A DNA stretch of 64,000 nt from an uncultured Prevotellaceae bacterium (GTDB lineage: Bacteria > Bacteroidota > Bacteroidia > Bacteroidales > Bacteroidaceae): positions 43,620 to 107,619 of the forward strand of contig ONLL01000010.1 in NCBI GenBank assembly GCA_900318685.1. Reading direction: 5' to 3'. Every line of letters begins with the position of its first letter. Positions within the stretch are counted from its first letter, which is position 1. Below, piece after piece: positions 24,620 to 34,500 of this stretch. The notes under the pieces were generated by a model that ran no database searches, had not been told where the DNA came from, and saw only the letters and a program-made list of their open reading frames with translations. Made by a program: the position numbers and the translations under genes.

Positions 24620-26278
24620 ATGAAACATGCTATATCGCTGCTGGCCTTTCTCTGCTCGTGTACCATTGCCTTGGGCGAGGACTACGACACACAGCCGCTC
24701 TTCGCACAGCTCAGCGCCGCCATCGACAGCATCCCCGAGTATGATGCTGCCCACCGTAAGGCCATCGACGGCCTGAAGCAGCGCCTGTCGCTGGCTAGCG
24801 GCAATGCTGCTGAGGAGATGCGCATCAACAACCTGATCATCGATGCCTACTATAAGCTGAGTTACGACTCCACTCGCGCCTATCTCGACCGCAACCTGCA
24901 GCTGGCGCGTGAGTTGGGCGATGCCGGGCAGACCACTGAGATGCTTCTGCGCAAGGCGCGTCTCTATGCGAAGGCGGGCTCCTATCTCGAGGCCGTCAGC
25001 ATGGTGCAAAAGCTCAGTGAGGACAGTCTCAACCCCAATCTGCGACAGCTCTACTATGATGCCTGTCGCGATGTCTACGGTGAGGCAGGCCACTATTCCA
25101 CCGATGCCGACATCAACGCAGAATACAGCCGGCTGGCAGCCAGCTACCGCGAGAAGCTGCACAGCGAGCTGGTCCACGATACCACCTCGCTCGACTACCT
25201 CGCCCTGCAGGAGACGCGGGCTCGCAATCAGTCGCGCTATGAGGATGCACTGATGCTCAACGACCGGCAGATGGCCCTCGTCAGCCCTGAGGAGCCTCGC
25301 TACTCAGAGATTGCCTTCTTCCGCTCGTGGATCTATCGCAATCAGGGCGACCGCCGGATGGAGAAATACTGGCTCTTGAAGTCGGCCATAGGCGATGTGC
25401 GCAACTCCATCAAGGACCAGGCATCGCTTTGGACACTCGCAAATTTGCTCTCGGAGGAGGGCGACGTAGAGTGGTCATACCGTCTCATACGAACCTCGCA
25501 GGACGGACTGAGCTATTACAACACACCGCTGCGCAACCTGCAGAGTGTCAACATTCTCTCGATGATCGACCACAACTATCAGCTCATGACCGACCATCAG
25601 AACCGACAGCTGCGCTGGTCGCTCATCCTCATCAGCATTCTGGCATTGCTGCTGTTGGCCGCCGCGGTCTATGTCTTCCTGCAGATGAAGCGACTGCGCA
25701 CGGCCCACGCCCAGCTCTCAGAGGCCCACGCCCAACTCTCTGCGCTCAACTCCAAACTTTCAACTTTCAACTTCAAACTTCAAACCCTCAACTCTCAGCT
25801 CTCCGACAGCAACCGCATCAAGGAAGTCTACATCGGTCGCTTCCTCGCGTTATGCTCGGCCTATATGAAGAAGATGGATTCCTTCCGATCCACCGTGCTC
25901 AAGAAAGAGAAGAGCGGACAGCTGGCCGACTACCTCTCTGCACAGCGCATGCGCGAGATGAAGGACAAGGAGGTGGAGGAGCTCATGGACGACTTCGACA
26001 CTGCCTTCCTCAACATTATCCCCACCTTCGTCGATGACTTCAACGCCCTCCTCAAGCCCGAGGGACGCATCACGCCGCCCAAGGAGAAGGTGCTCACCAC
26101 CGAGCTCCGCATCTTCGCCCTCATCCGTCTGGGCATCACCGACAGTTCGAAGATTGCCGAGTTCCTCCACTACTCCGTTCATACCATCTACAACTATCGC
26201 TCCACAGTGAAGAACTCAGCCCTGGCCGCCCGCGACGAGTTCGAGGACCAGGTGCGCCAAATAGGTAACCCCGTCTAG
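24620..26278 (+). CDS. DUF6377 membrane-spanning HTH regulator, copy 2
   Basis: 552 aa, same plan as the 18819 protein: signal peptide (MKHAISLLAFLCSCTIALG), periplasmic helical sensor, membrane segment (WSLILISILALLLLAAAVYVF), coiled coil, DUF6377 domain and HTH (IFALIRLGITDSSKIAEF, LHYSVHTIYNYRSTVKN). The C-terminal 150 residues are close to copy 1 while the sensor half differs, which suggests different inputs and related DNA sites. The coil is encoded by near-tandem CAACTTTCAACTTCAAACTT-type DNA at about 25730-25800. It is divergent from GH16-GH18, its most likely target. Confidence 0.87.
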   Translation: MKHAISLLAFLCSCTIALGEDYDTQPLFAQLSAAIDSIPEYDAAHRKAIDGLKQRLSLASGNAAEEMRINNLIIDAYYKLSYDSTRAYLDRNLQLARELGDAGQTTEMLLRKARLYAKAGSYLEAVSMVQKLSEDSLNPNLRQLYYDACRDVYGEAGHYSTDADINAEYSRLAASYREKLHSELVHDTTSLDYLALQETRARNQSRYEDALMLNDRQMALVSPEEPRYSEIAFFRSWIYRNQGDRRMEKYWLLKSAIGDVRNSIKDQASLWTLANLLSEEGDVEWSYRLIRTSQDGLSYYNTPLRNLQSVNILSMIDHNYQLMTDHQNRQLRWSLILISILALLLLAAAVYVFLQMKRLRTAHAQLSEAHAQLSALNSKLSTFNFKLQTLNSQLSDSNRIKEVYIGRFLALCSAYMKKMDSFRSTVLKKEKSGQLADYLSAQRMREMKDKEVEELMDDFDTAFLNIIPTFVDDFNALLKPEGRITPPKEKVLTTELRIFALIRLGITDSSKIAEFLHYSVHTIYNYRSTVKNSALAARDEFEDQVRQIGNPV

Positions 26279-26285
26279 CCGCAAT

Positions 26286-26340
26286 ACTCCTCACTCTTAA
26301 CTCCTCACTCCTAATTCCTAACTCCTAACTCCTAACTCCT
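26286..26340. repeat. Simple repeat directly before a start codon
   Basis: Degenerate TAACTCC/TCACTCC units fill the whole gap between the DUF6377 stop and the ATG at 26341. The 7-bp units occupy the ribosome-binding region of the next gene. Confidence 0.8.
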
Positions 26341-26949
26341 ATGAAAAAAGTATTTCTATTCGCATTCCTTCTGGCAGCATTCACCTTGAGCTGCCAACAG
26401 AAGCAGACACAGGGTCAGGCCGCTGATGCCGACACCCAGGCACTGACCGACGATGCTGCCTCCTTCGACATCGACGACTATCTCGAAGAGATGAGCGACA
26501 ATCCCGAGCTGCGCTACGGCATCGGCGATATCGACCTCAAGGAGTATGCCCTCTGCGACATCGACGGCGACGGCCAAGACGAGGTGTGGGTGCGCGACGA
26601 AGACTCACACTATCTCGCCATCTACATCCTCAACGATGGCAGACCGGAGCTCGTGGCCTATTCCGACGGCTGCACCGACCTTGAGTTCTACAAGCATGCC
26701 GTAGCCTACAGCGCCTACTACTCGCCAGGCAGGTCGTGGAGAGGTGCGCAGGTAGTGAAGAAAAGCAGGCTCTCCGATTGTTATTGGGGGGAGCAGGAGT
26801 GGGACATCTTTAGCGATGACCAAGAACTCACTTTCGAGAGCTACTACATCAACGGCGAACAGGCCACCGAGGACGAATGCAACCAATTCGTAGAGAAGCT
26901 AGGCGAGCCCGTCGAAGCACCCAAGCCCGAGTGGAGGGAGATTAACTAG
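26341..26949 (+). CDS. Lipoprotein with FG-GAP-like acidic motif
   Basis: 202 aa, lipobox LAAFTLSCQQKQ with the lipid Cys at about residue 18. An acidic linker (DIDDYLEEMSDNPELR) precedes a calcium-loop-like DIDGDGQDEVWVRDED, as in FG-GAP/VCBS repeats, and a Tyr/Trp-rich rest. No enzyme motif. It probably rides on the DUF6377 copy 2 transcript. Role not recognised; an envelope partner of the sensor is possible. Confidence 0.7.
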   Translation: MKKVFLFAFLLAAFTLSCQQKQTQGQAADADTQALTDDAASFDIDDYLEEMSDNPELRYGIGDIDLKEYALCDIDGDGQDEVWVRDEDSHYLAIYILNDGRPELVAYSDGCTDLEFYKHAVAYSAYYSPGRSWRGAQVVKKSRLSDCYWGEQEWDIFSDDQELTFESYYINGEQATEDECNQFVEKLGEPVEAPKPEWREIN

Positions 26950-27094
26950 TCAATCCCATTCTCTAGCTCGAACCCACCCCCTTCTCCATTTTTGCGTCCC
27001 TTTGGTAGCAAGCGAGCAGAGCTCGAGCGCCCGAGCGGGAGGGGGGTGTTGGAATGTATCTCCGTTAATTCATGCGCAACTATGCGTACAGTTT

Positions 27095-27204
27095 GTACCC
27101 GTAAAGTATATAGGTTATACCCGCAAAGTATATGAGTTGTACCCGCAAAGTATATGAGTTGTACCCGTAAAGTATATAGGTTGCACCCGTAAGCCTTTAA
27201 AACA
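27095..27204. repeat. 22-bp tandem array C (5 units)
   Basis: Units start at 27095, 27117, 27139, 27161 and 27183. The core is TACCCGTAAAGTATAT with few changes. Array B1 carries the same words on the opposite strand. The later motif TTCAACCTATGGCAGGGTT (27249) also echoes TTCAACCTACTGGGTAAAGT at 16446. Confidence 0.9.
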
Positions 27205-27305
27205 GATTCAACTTCTGCCAGGGATAAGAAATAGGTACCTAACAGACATTCAACCTATGGCAGGGTTAAAGTAAAATCCATTCAACTTTTTCCAGGGTAG
27301 TACAG

Positions 27306-27468
27306 CCAAATGGTTACAGGTTACACTTGTAACCATGTAACCGCAGAGGGATAAAGGACGTGTAATTATTGTTCATAAATGTTTGACCAACAAATATTTA
27401 TATAGCCAATATAACGCCGGTTACAGGAAAAAGGTTACATGGTTACAAGTGTAACCGTAACCATTCGG
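27306..27468. repeat. Long inverted repeat, MITE-like
   Basis: Arms of about 37 and 36 bp. The 24-bp core is perfect: the left arm holds GGTTACACTTGTAACC then ATGTAACC, the right arm GGTTACATGG then TTACAAGTGTAACC. Arms enclose about 90 AT-rich bp, and an extra GGTTACAGG lies at 27419. No flanking target duplication is evident. The right arm ends 11 bp from the stop at 27479. Confidence 0.8.
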
Positions 27469-27478
27469 CTTGGTTTAT

Positions 27479-29449
27479 TCAATCGCCCGATGGATGGCGG
27501 GGAGAGGCCGTCTGACGCAGGCAATGGCGGATGCCAAGGTAGTCTTGCGACTCCATCCAGAGGAGGGGTGTAGCGGGCGTACTGCTATTGCGCACGATGC
27601 TGCCGTCGGGTGCTACGATAACGTAGGCTTCTGCCGTGCCTTCTATGCCCATCGTCTTGTTGAAGGCCGTGATCTGGTCGCTACGGCTAGACTGCTCATA
27701 GAAGTAATTCTCACCCTGCAGGTTTACGAAGTACCGCAGCCGATGGGCCAGGTCCCACTCGCTAGTCCAAGTGTTGAATACGTTCACCCAGACGATGTCC
27801 AGGTCGGCCAGTTCGCGCTGCAGAGGCAGGACTACCTGATGTACAAACGTTGGAGAATAGTCTCTAATGAAGTGAATGAACACCGTATGCCCCTTATAGC
27901 GATTGCTGAGAGTCTGGAAGACCAGCGAGTCGGGAATGCCCTTCAGCGTGTCGCCTGTGAGATGCTTCACTGTCAGCCTGTCGCGTTCCTTGCGGTATCT
28001 CTCCTGCCACGTCGTCAGCAACTGGCTATATGCCGGTGGCAGGTTGGCCAGGTCGTCGGCTATGTCATCAGGTTCAAGCAGATCGAAGGACCAGACCATC
28101 CGCTCCCGCAATTTATCGACAGTATTTTCATAGGTGATGTAATCAGGAAGAAGGGCGTTGTAGCGGATAGACCATAGCATATAGTTAAAGTCCGGGCAGT
28201 AGAGCGTCTTGGGATTGGAGACGAGGCGTTCGCAGGCATCCAGTACGGCAACCACTGCGTCGCGTTCCAAGGCATTCAGCCTCTCCCGGGCTTCCGCCGA
28301 TTCCCTAGCCTCCTCTTCCAACCCTTGAGGTGGGTCGAGGCGAAACCAAGTTAATTGATGCATTCGCCAGTAAAGGCTCACCAGCTCCTTCATGGCTGGC
28401 GACCACTGCTCGTCGGTCTTCATGGTATTGAGGTCAGCCAATAGCATTTCCAGCTGTTGGGTAGGCATCACCTCCTTCACTTTCTGGTATCGGGAATATT
28501 CTTCATGTGTCAGGTTATTACGGGCGAAGTCAATGTTGTAGAAATGCACATGCTGGTTCAGTTCGTTGGCCAGTTGCGCCAGTGGGCCCTTCGTCACGTA
28601 GAGGATGGTTTTGCTGCCATCCCTGCGCAGTGTATACCGCTGATTGATCTCGCGCATGCTGAAGTAGACTTCCGTCTCTTCGTCCGGCCCAACATAGACG
28701 ATGCCTCTTACGCTCTCCTGAGACGGCTCAAACGTCAGCGATACAGGAGTGACGTGGGCCACGGGCAACCGGAAGGTGAAGCTGCCCGTCGGCGATACCT
28801 GTGCGCAAAGCGAGTCATCGTACAAACGCGGAAAGGAGTTAGCATGCCCGAAAACGAGCGTGACGTTATCGCACATGCCTGGCTGGTACTCCAGCAGCTG
28901 TCCCTTGACGGTGGCCCATCCGAAGCGATAGTCGACAGGGGGCAGCGTGTCTTGTACGGCCATGATTTCCTTCAGCCGTTGCTCCACGCCGGCGGGCAGC
29001 TGGAAGGGTGGCAGCGGAGTACCGTCGAGCCTTATGCCGAAGATGCCGTGGTTGAAGTATTGCGGATCAATCAGGCTGACCTCCTTCACATCAGCCGGTA
29101 GAGGCGGGAATACCAGTTGAATGTCAAAGCTGTTTTTGCTGATATCGCCAAAGGGCCTTGGCTCGTCGGGCTGGAGTCCGTAGGCAGAGATGATGCGGCG
29201 GAGTGGATAAGTGCGTCCCTGCAGGTCGCGCAGGTAAGTCTCGCTGCTGATGAAGAACGGCGTGTGTTCAAATCCTCCTACACGCACGCTGAATACCGTA
29301 GCGGTATCAGTCAACGCCACGGAGTAGATGCGCGGCCAGATGAGCATGTTCTGATACAGGCTTGCCGGCTTGCTGACGATGCGCTCCGAAGCAATGGCCT
29401 GGCTCATGGCAGCGGCTGTCAGAATAACAAAAAGAAGTATTTTCCTCAT
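27479..29449 (-). CDS. Secreted thioredoxin-fold protein without CxxC
   Basis: 656 aa with a signal peptide (MRKILLFVILTAAAMSQAIA). The N-terminal 450 residues are mostly beta then helical with no recognised enzyme motif. Residues about 500-640 look like a TlpA/AhpC thioredoxin fold: YKGHTVFIHFIRD, then VWVNVFNT, and GTAEAYVIVAPDGSIV, but the redox CxxC is replaced by DYSPTF, so no disulphide chemistry is expected. Last gene of an operon with the BlaI-like repressor and the M56 peptidase (12-bp gap). May be the envelope output of that sensor pair. Confidence 0.75.
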   Translation of the reverse strand: MRKILLFVILTAAAMSQAIASERIVSKPASLYQNMLIWPRIYSVALTDTATVFSVRVGGFEHTPFFISSETYLRDLQGRTYPLRRIISAYGLQPDEPRPFGDISKNSFDIQLVFPPLPADVKEVSLIDPQYFNHGIFGIRLDGTPLPPFQLPAGVEQRLKEIMAVQDTLPPVDYRFGWATVKGQLLEYQPGMCDNVTLVFGHANSFPRLYDDSLCAQVSPTGSFTFRLPVAHVTPVSLTFEPSQESVRGIVYVGPDEETEVYFSMREINQRYTLRRDGSKTILYVTKGPLAQLANELNQHVHFYNIDFARNNLTHEEYSRYQKVKEVMPTQQLEMLLADLNTMKTDEQWSPAMKELVSLYWRMHQLTWFRLDPPQGLEEEARESAEARERLNALERDAVVAVLDACERLVSNPKTLYCPDFNYMLWSIRYNALLPDYITYENTVDKLRERMVWSFDLLEPDDIADDLANLPPAYSQLLTTWQERYRKERDRLTVKHLTGDTLKGIPDSLVFQTLSNRYKGHTVFIHFIRDYSPTFVHQVVLPLQRELADLDIVWVNVFNTWTSEWDLAHRLRYFVNLQGENYFYEQSSRSDQITAFNKTMGIEGTAEAYVIVAPDGSIVRNSSTPATPLLWMESQDYLGIRHCLRQTASPRHPSGD

Positions 29450-29461
29450 GATGGTTATCGT

Positions 29462-30847
29462 TTATTTGTTGCTAAAATCCAGGGTCAGTACAAAGTACGC
29501 ATCAACAAGCTCGCCGTCTTTGCGGGCAGGAGTCCAGCGTGGCATCTGCTCCACGATCTTCACGGCTTCTGTGTAGGTGTCTTCATCGCCTTTGATCATC
29601 GCGATGTCATCGATGGTGCCGTCCTTGCCGATCCGGAACTGGACGTAAGCCCGCTTGCCGGCTACGGGAGCGCCCTCTGCCAGTGCCCGGGCTATATGTT
29701 GCTGCACATAGGTACGCAAGGCAGGCATGCCACCTGGGAATTGAGGGTCTTGCGTGAGGTTGGCTTTCTCGTCCCTGCGGACGATAGCCTTTGGATAGTT
29801 GCCTTGGGCAAGAGTGACGGTGGGCTTTTCGCTTGGCGCGGTACTCTGAACCTCTCTCTTGGGCAGCTGGGCAGCTGCGGCAGGGGCGGCTGCGGGCGGC
29901 GGTGGCGTAGGCTCTGGACGCTCAAACGACGACTCCACCTGCTTGGCTGCCTTCACGATTGTCTGGTCAAGCCGCGGCGTGGCAAAGGCTAAGAGTGCCA
30001 AGGCGCACAAAGGCAGCAGATAGACGGCCTTCAGTGCCATCCATCGTCGGGATGGCTTGGCATACATCATCTTGAACCTTCGCTTGATCGAACTTTGGTT
30101 GAAAGCATTGACCACGGGCAGCAGCCCCTTGCCGGTGGCTTTCCGTATGAGCAGCAGCTGGTATTCCTCGTCCGTGATGCCAGAGGCCAATACGCAGCGG
30201 TCGGCCTGGTACTCATGCACGTCGCGCAAGTCCTGACGCAGCATCCATACGAAAGGCACGAACCAGAGCATGCGGCAGGTGAACTCGCAGAGCAGCATGT
30301 CCCACGAGTGCCTCAGCCGGATGTGGGCCAGCTCGTGGTTGACGACGGCCCGCGTATTGACGTCGGCGGGGTTGAGGATAATCCAGTGCATCCAGCTGCT
30401 AGGCGTGTTGATGTCAGGATGGGTGATGACATGCACCTGCCTGGGCACGCCTTCGATGTCGGCGCGCCTGCCCCGGCGGATGATGAGCAGCAGTGATGCC
30501 AACAGCCACAGATAGCGCAGCCAACAGGCGGCCAGGCCGACGGCATAGGCTGCTGCCACGAGTGCCGCAACTGGCGTGCCCTTGGTTTCGTCGTCGGTGC
30601 CATCTGCCACCAGCGGCTCTTCAAGCACGATTTGCGATTCCAGCATTTGGCGTCCCTGCGAGATGTAGTTGGGCTCGCTTGTCTCCATGCGGCAGAGCGG
30701 CAACAGCATGCTTGCCAGGAGAATGAGCAGCAGTACGCCTCGGTTGAAGCCATGCAGCGTCTCGCGCCTCAGCAGGAGGCCATAGAGCGAGTAGAGCAGT
30801 GTGAGCACTACTCCCCATCGGATGATGTAGATGATGAATGCTGCCAT
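29462..30847 (-). CDS. M56 (BlaR1-type) membrane metallopeptidase with TonB C-terminus
   Basis: 461 aa. Several membrane helices at the N-terminus, then the M56 zinc motif H171-E-L-A-H175 in NHELAHIRLRHSWDM, a further helix (AVYLLPLCALALLAFA), a Pro/Ala-rich periplasmic linker (TPPPPAAAPAAAAQLPKR) and a TonB C-terminal domain (GKRAYVQFRIGKDGTIDDI, MPRWTPARKDG). The beta-lactam sensor domain of BlaR1 is absent. In BlaR1 systems the peptidase inactivates the paired BlaI repressor; the same wiring is likely here with a different, TonB-linked signal. The upstream repressor stop is 3 bp away. Confidence 0.9.
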   Translation of the reverse strand: MAAFIIYIIRWGVVLTLLYSLYGLLLRRETLHGFNRGVLLLILLASMLLPLCRMETSEPNYISQGRQMLESQIVLEEPLVADGTDDETKGTPVAALVAAAYAVGLAACWLRYLWLLASLLLIIRRGRRADIEGVPRQVHVITHPDINTPSSWMHWIILNPADVNTRAVVNHELAHIRLRHSWDMLLCEFTCRMLWFVPFVWMLRQDLRDVHEYQADRCVLASGITDEEYQLLLIRKATGKGLLPVVNAFNQSSIKRRFKMMYAKPSRRWMALKAVYLLPLCALALLAFATPRLDQTIVKAAKQVESSFERPEPTPPPPAAAPAAAAQLPKREVQSTAPSEKPTVTLAQGNYPKAIVRRDEKANLTQDPQFPGGMPALRTYVQQHIARALAEGAPVAGKRAYVQFRIGKDGTIDDIAMIKGDEDTYTEAVKIVEQMPRWTPARKDGELVDAYFVLTLDFSNK

Positions 30848-30850
30848 GAC

Positions 30851-31216
30851 TTACTTCCCGTTGGTGTTTCTCAGTTCTTGCAGATAGTCCAGCAAATCCT
30901 GCTCCGTCACTTTCTCGTCTTGCACCAGTGTCTCCACGAGCTTGATATACGAGTGCTTGAAATAGTGGTCGACGAAGACGCCCAGTTTCGAGCGGCCATA
31001 GTCTTCCTTCTTGATGGCCGGCTCATAGATGTATCCACGACCTTCCGAACGGTGGGTTAGGAACTTCTTGCGCTCCAGCGACTGAAATATCGTGGCGATG
31101 GTGTTGATGTGCGGCCGAGGCTCTGGGTAAAGGGCCTGTACGTCCTTTGGTGCACAGGGGCCTAGCTCCCAGATGTGCTCCATTACTTCTTCTTCTTTGG
31201 CTGTTAGTTTGTTCAT
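30851..31216 (-). CDS. BlaI/MecI/CopY family repressor
   Basis: 121 aa winged-helix repressor from the start at 31216 (MNKLTAKEEEVMEHIWELG); an upstream in-frame start would place the N-terminus across the promoter at 31247. Landmarks are KDVQALYPEPRPHINTIATI (recognition helix region), FLTHRSEGRGYIYEP (wing) and the C-terminal dimerisation helix. It should autorepress its operon and be removed by the M56 partner. A candidate site is the inverted pair AGTTCAACGG (31236-31245) and CCGTTGAAAC (31309-31318). Confidence 0.9.
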   Translation of the reverse strand: MNKLTAKEEEVMEHIWELGPCAPKDVQALYPEPRPHINTIATIFQSLERKKFLTHRSEGRGYIYEPAIKKEDYGRSKLGVFVDHYFKHSYIKLVETLVQDEKVTEQDLLDYLQELRNTNGK

Positions 31217-31246
31217 ACTATTCAACTTCTTTTTTAGTTCAACGGT

Positions 31247-31255
31247 GCAAAGATA
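31247..31255 (-). promoter_or_regulatory. -7 box of the BlaI-M56 operon
   Basis: Minus-strand TATCTTTGC, 31 bp before the ATG at 31216. Confidence 0.6.
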
Positions 31256-31508
31256 GTCAATTCCGTCAACCCTTCCAAGCAATGGCACTCTTTTTTAAAC
31301 TATTTTTGCCGTTGAAACGGCGTTCACTTCGGCGTTCATCCCCGATGACAGAGTCAAAATGAGTGTAGCGCCGCCACTCACAGGGTCTACTTTTAGGAAG
31401 GAGAGGAGGGGAATGTAAGTCGTTGTGAGATAGTGGTTTGAAAATTCCCGACGGCTTAATTCTTCCACTTTTGCCCTCACAGCTCTTTTCTATTCTGGTA
31501 TTTATTCT

Positions 31509-31517
31509 TAATTTTGC
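31509..31517 (+). promoter_or_regulatory. -7 box of the second SusC/SusD operon
   Basis: TAATTTTGC, 65 bp before the SusC ATG at 31582. Confidence 0.55.
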
Positions 31518-31581
31518 AACGAAATCGAAATACTTACCGCTCCGGAATCATTAACAACTTAAATCATAAAACACGGAAGAA

Positions 31582-34500
31582 ATGACTAGGAAGACAGTTA
31601 GAACGATGCTGGCCCTCGTGGCACTGCTGGCGGCGCAGGCGGTGCCGGCACAAGGGCAGCGAATCGTGAAGGGACTGGTGGTTGACGCTGAGGGCACCCC
31701 GCTGCCAGGCGTCAGCGTGCTGGTCGGGGGAAAGACAGGAGGCGGCACGTCGACCACCATCGACGGCAAGTATGCCGTGAACGCCGAGGCGACGGACACG
31801 CTCAGCTTCTCGTACATCGGCTTTGCCACGGTGAAGGAGGCAGTGGGCTCGCGCGAGACCATCGACGTGGTGATGCGCGAGGACGAGACCACGCTGGAGG
31901 AGACGGTGGTGGTGGCCTTCGCCAAGCAGAAGAAGAACTCGGTGATAGGCTCTATCGAGACCATCAACCCTGCCGAGCTGAAGACACCGTCGACGAACCT
32001 GACTGGCACGCTGGCCGGCCGCATAGCTGGTGTGATCAGCTATCAGCGCAGCGGTGAGCCGGGCAAGGACAATGCCAACTTCTTCGTGCGTGGTGTGACG
32101 ACCTTCGGCTACAGCGCCTCGCCGCTCATCCTGATCGACGGCGTAGAGGTGACGACTGAGGACCTGGCCCGTCTGGAGCCTGAGAACATAGCCTCGTTCT
32201 CGATCATGAAAGACGCTACGGCCACGGCCCTCTATGGTGCCAAGGGTGCCAACGGCGTGATTCTGGTGACCACGAAGAGCGGCCGCAAGGGCAAGATGAA
32301 AATCACGGCCCGCGTGGAGTCGATGATCTCGACGCCGACGAAGGTGCTGGAGTTTGTGGACGGCGTGGACTACATGAACCTCTATAACTACGCGCAGCGT
32401 ACGCGCGACCTGAAGGGCCTGGCCTCGGATGCCTACCTGAAGGAGAAGATAGAGAACACGAAGGCGGGCACTGATGCGATGCTCTATCCCAACGTCGACT
32501 GGTACGGGATGATGTTCAAGGACCAGACCATCAACACGAAGGCCACGATCACGGCCAGCGGCGGCGGCGAGGTGGCTCAGTACTATCTCTCGGCAGCCTA
32601 CACGCATGAGAACGGACTGCTGAAGGTGCCCGCGGTGAACAACTACAACAACAACATCTCGATCAACCGCTATAACATTCGCGCCAACATCGACGTGAAC
32701 CTGACGAAGACCACGAAGGCCGCCGTGAAGGTCTATACCCTGCTCGACCGCTCGAACACGCCCGCAGCATCGACCACGAGCCTGTTCGACCAGATCATGC
32801 GCGCCAACCCTGTGGACTTCCCCGCCTTCTACGACAAGTCGATCGACAATACTTGGTACTACGCCCAGCATGTGCTCTACGGTAATGCCGGCGGACAGGC
32901 CGAGTATCCCAACCCCTATGCCCAGATGATGACGGGCTATCAGGATGCGTTCTCGTATACGGGCAACTCGATCTTCACCATCGAGCAGGACCTCAGGATG
33001 ATCACCGAGGGACTGTCGCTGCGCGGACTGGCCTCGTTCAATTCATACGGCTACACCCAGAACCGCCGCACCATCAGCCCGTTCTACTACGGACTGGTGA
33101 CCACCGTCAGCGAGCTGGGCACGAAGTACAGCCTGAACCAGCTGAAGGAGGGAACGGATAAGCTCAACGACCCGCAGTCGAGCCAGTCGACCACCAGCAG
33201 CTACTACTTCGAGGCAGCCCTGCAGTACAACCGCAACTTCGGCCGTCACGGCGTGGGTGCGCTGCTCGTGGGACAGATGAAGGAGAACCTGGGCAACACG
33301 GGTGGCTCGTTCGGCACGTTGCCTGTGCGCAACCTGGGCCTGTCGGGCCGCGTGACCTACTCCTACGACGACCGCTACTTCGTGGAGGGAAACTTCGGAT
33401 ACAACGGATCGGAGAAGTTCGACGCTGCTCACCGCTGGGGTTTCTTCCCCTCGATCGGTGTGGGATATATCATCTCGAACGAGAAGTTCTGGCAGAATGC
33501 CGGCCTCGACGAGATCTTCCCCATGCTGAAGCTGAAGGCCAGCTACGGACTGGTGGGTAACGACAACATCATGTCGGCCAGCGAGCGATTCTACTACCTC
33601 TCCGACGTGAACACCAACAACGGCGGTCGCGGCTACCGCTGGGGTCAGGACTTTGGCCAGAGCTACAACGGTTATTCCATCACCCGCTATGCCAACGACA
33701 AGATTGGCTGGGAGACATCGACGAAGCAAAACTACGGCATCGAGATGGACATCCTGGGCAAGGCCAACTTCCAGATAGAGTACTTCCGCGAGGACCGTCA
33801 CGACATCTATCAGCGCATGCAGTCGGTGCCCACGACGATGGGTGCTACGGCCGACATCTATGCCAATATCGGTAAAGCGAAGAGTCACGGCGTGGACGCC
33901 TCGTTCGACATCAACTGGAGCATCAACCGCGACTGGTGGGTGCAGACGCGCTTCAACTATACCTACGCTGTCAGCGAGTACCTCAAGGGCGGCGACCTCA
34001 TCTATCCCGAGCCTTGGCGCAACCGCATGGGCTACAACCTGAGCCAGCAGTGGGGATACGTGGCCGAGCGACTGTTCATCGACAACAACGATGTGGAGAA
34101 CAGCCCCGTGCAGTTCGGCCTCACGCCTAACACCGACTATATGGCTGGTGATATCAAGTATGTCGACATCAACAAGGACGGTAAGATCGATGAGCGCGAC
34201 CAGGTGGCCATCGGCTATCCCACGACGCCCGAGATCATCTATGGATTTGGTGTCTCAACGGGCTATAAGAAGTTCGACATCTCGTTCTTCTTCCAGGGAT
34301 CGGCCCACTCATCGTTCTTTATCCAGCCCAGCAGCATCGAGCCCTTCGCATCGCATCGCAATGCGCTGAAGCTCGTGGCAGGCAACTACTGGAGCGAGGA
34401 GAACCCCGACCCGCACGCCTTCTGGCCGCGTCTCTCGACCAGCATCCGTCAGAACAACACCGTGAACTCCACCTGGTGGCTGCGCGACGGATCGTTCCTC

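Larger units (their letters stand above)
26950..27478. other. Convergent spacer with repeat array and inverted repeat
   Basis: 529 bp between two convergent stops, without a gene. It contains a C/G-rich stretch (26969-27050), 22-bp array C (27095-27204), three copies of an ATTCAAC...CAGGG motif at 27206, 27248 and 27280, and a long inverted repeat with arms 27306-27342 and 27433-27468. Confidence 0.75.
31217..31581. other. Divergent region, BlaI operon versus PUL 2
   Basis: 365 bp with the minus-strand promoter box at 31247-31255, the inverted GTTCAACGG/CCGTTGAAAC pair at about 31237 and 31309, and the plus-strand -7 box at 31509-31517. No gene. Confidence 0.6.

Noticed and set aside
29462-31216. 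Beta-lactam resistance module
   Set aside because: The M56 protein lacks the penicillin-binding sensor domain and no beta-lactamase or PBP2a gene is in the window.
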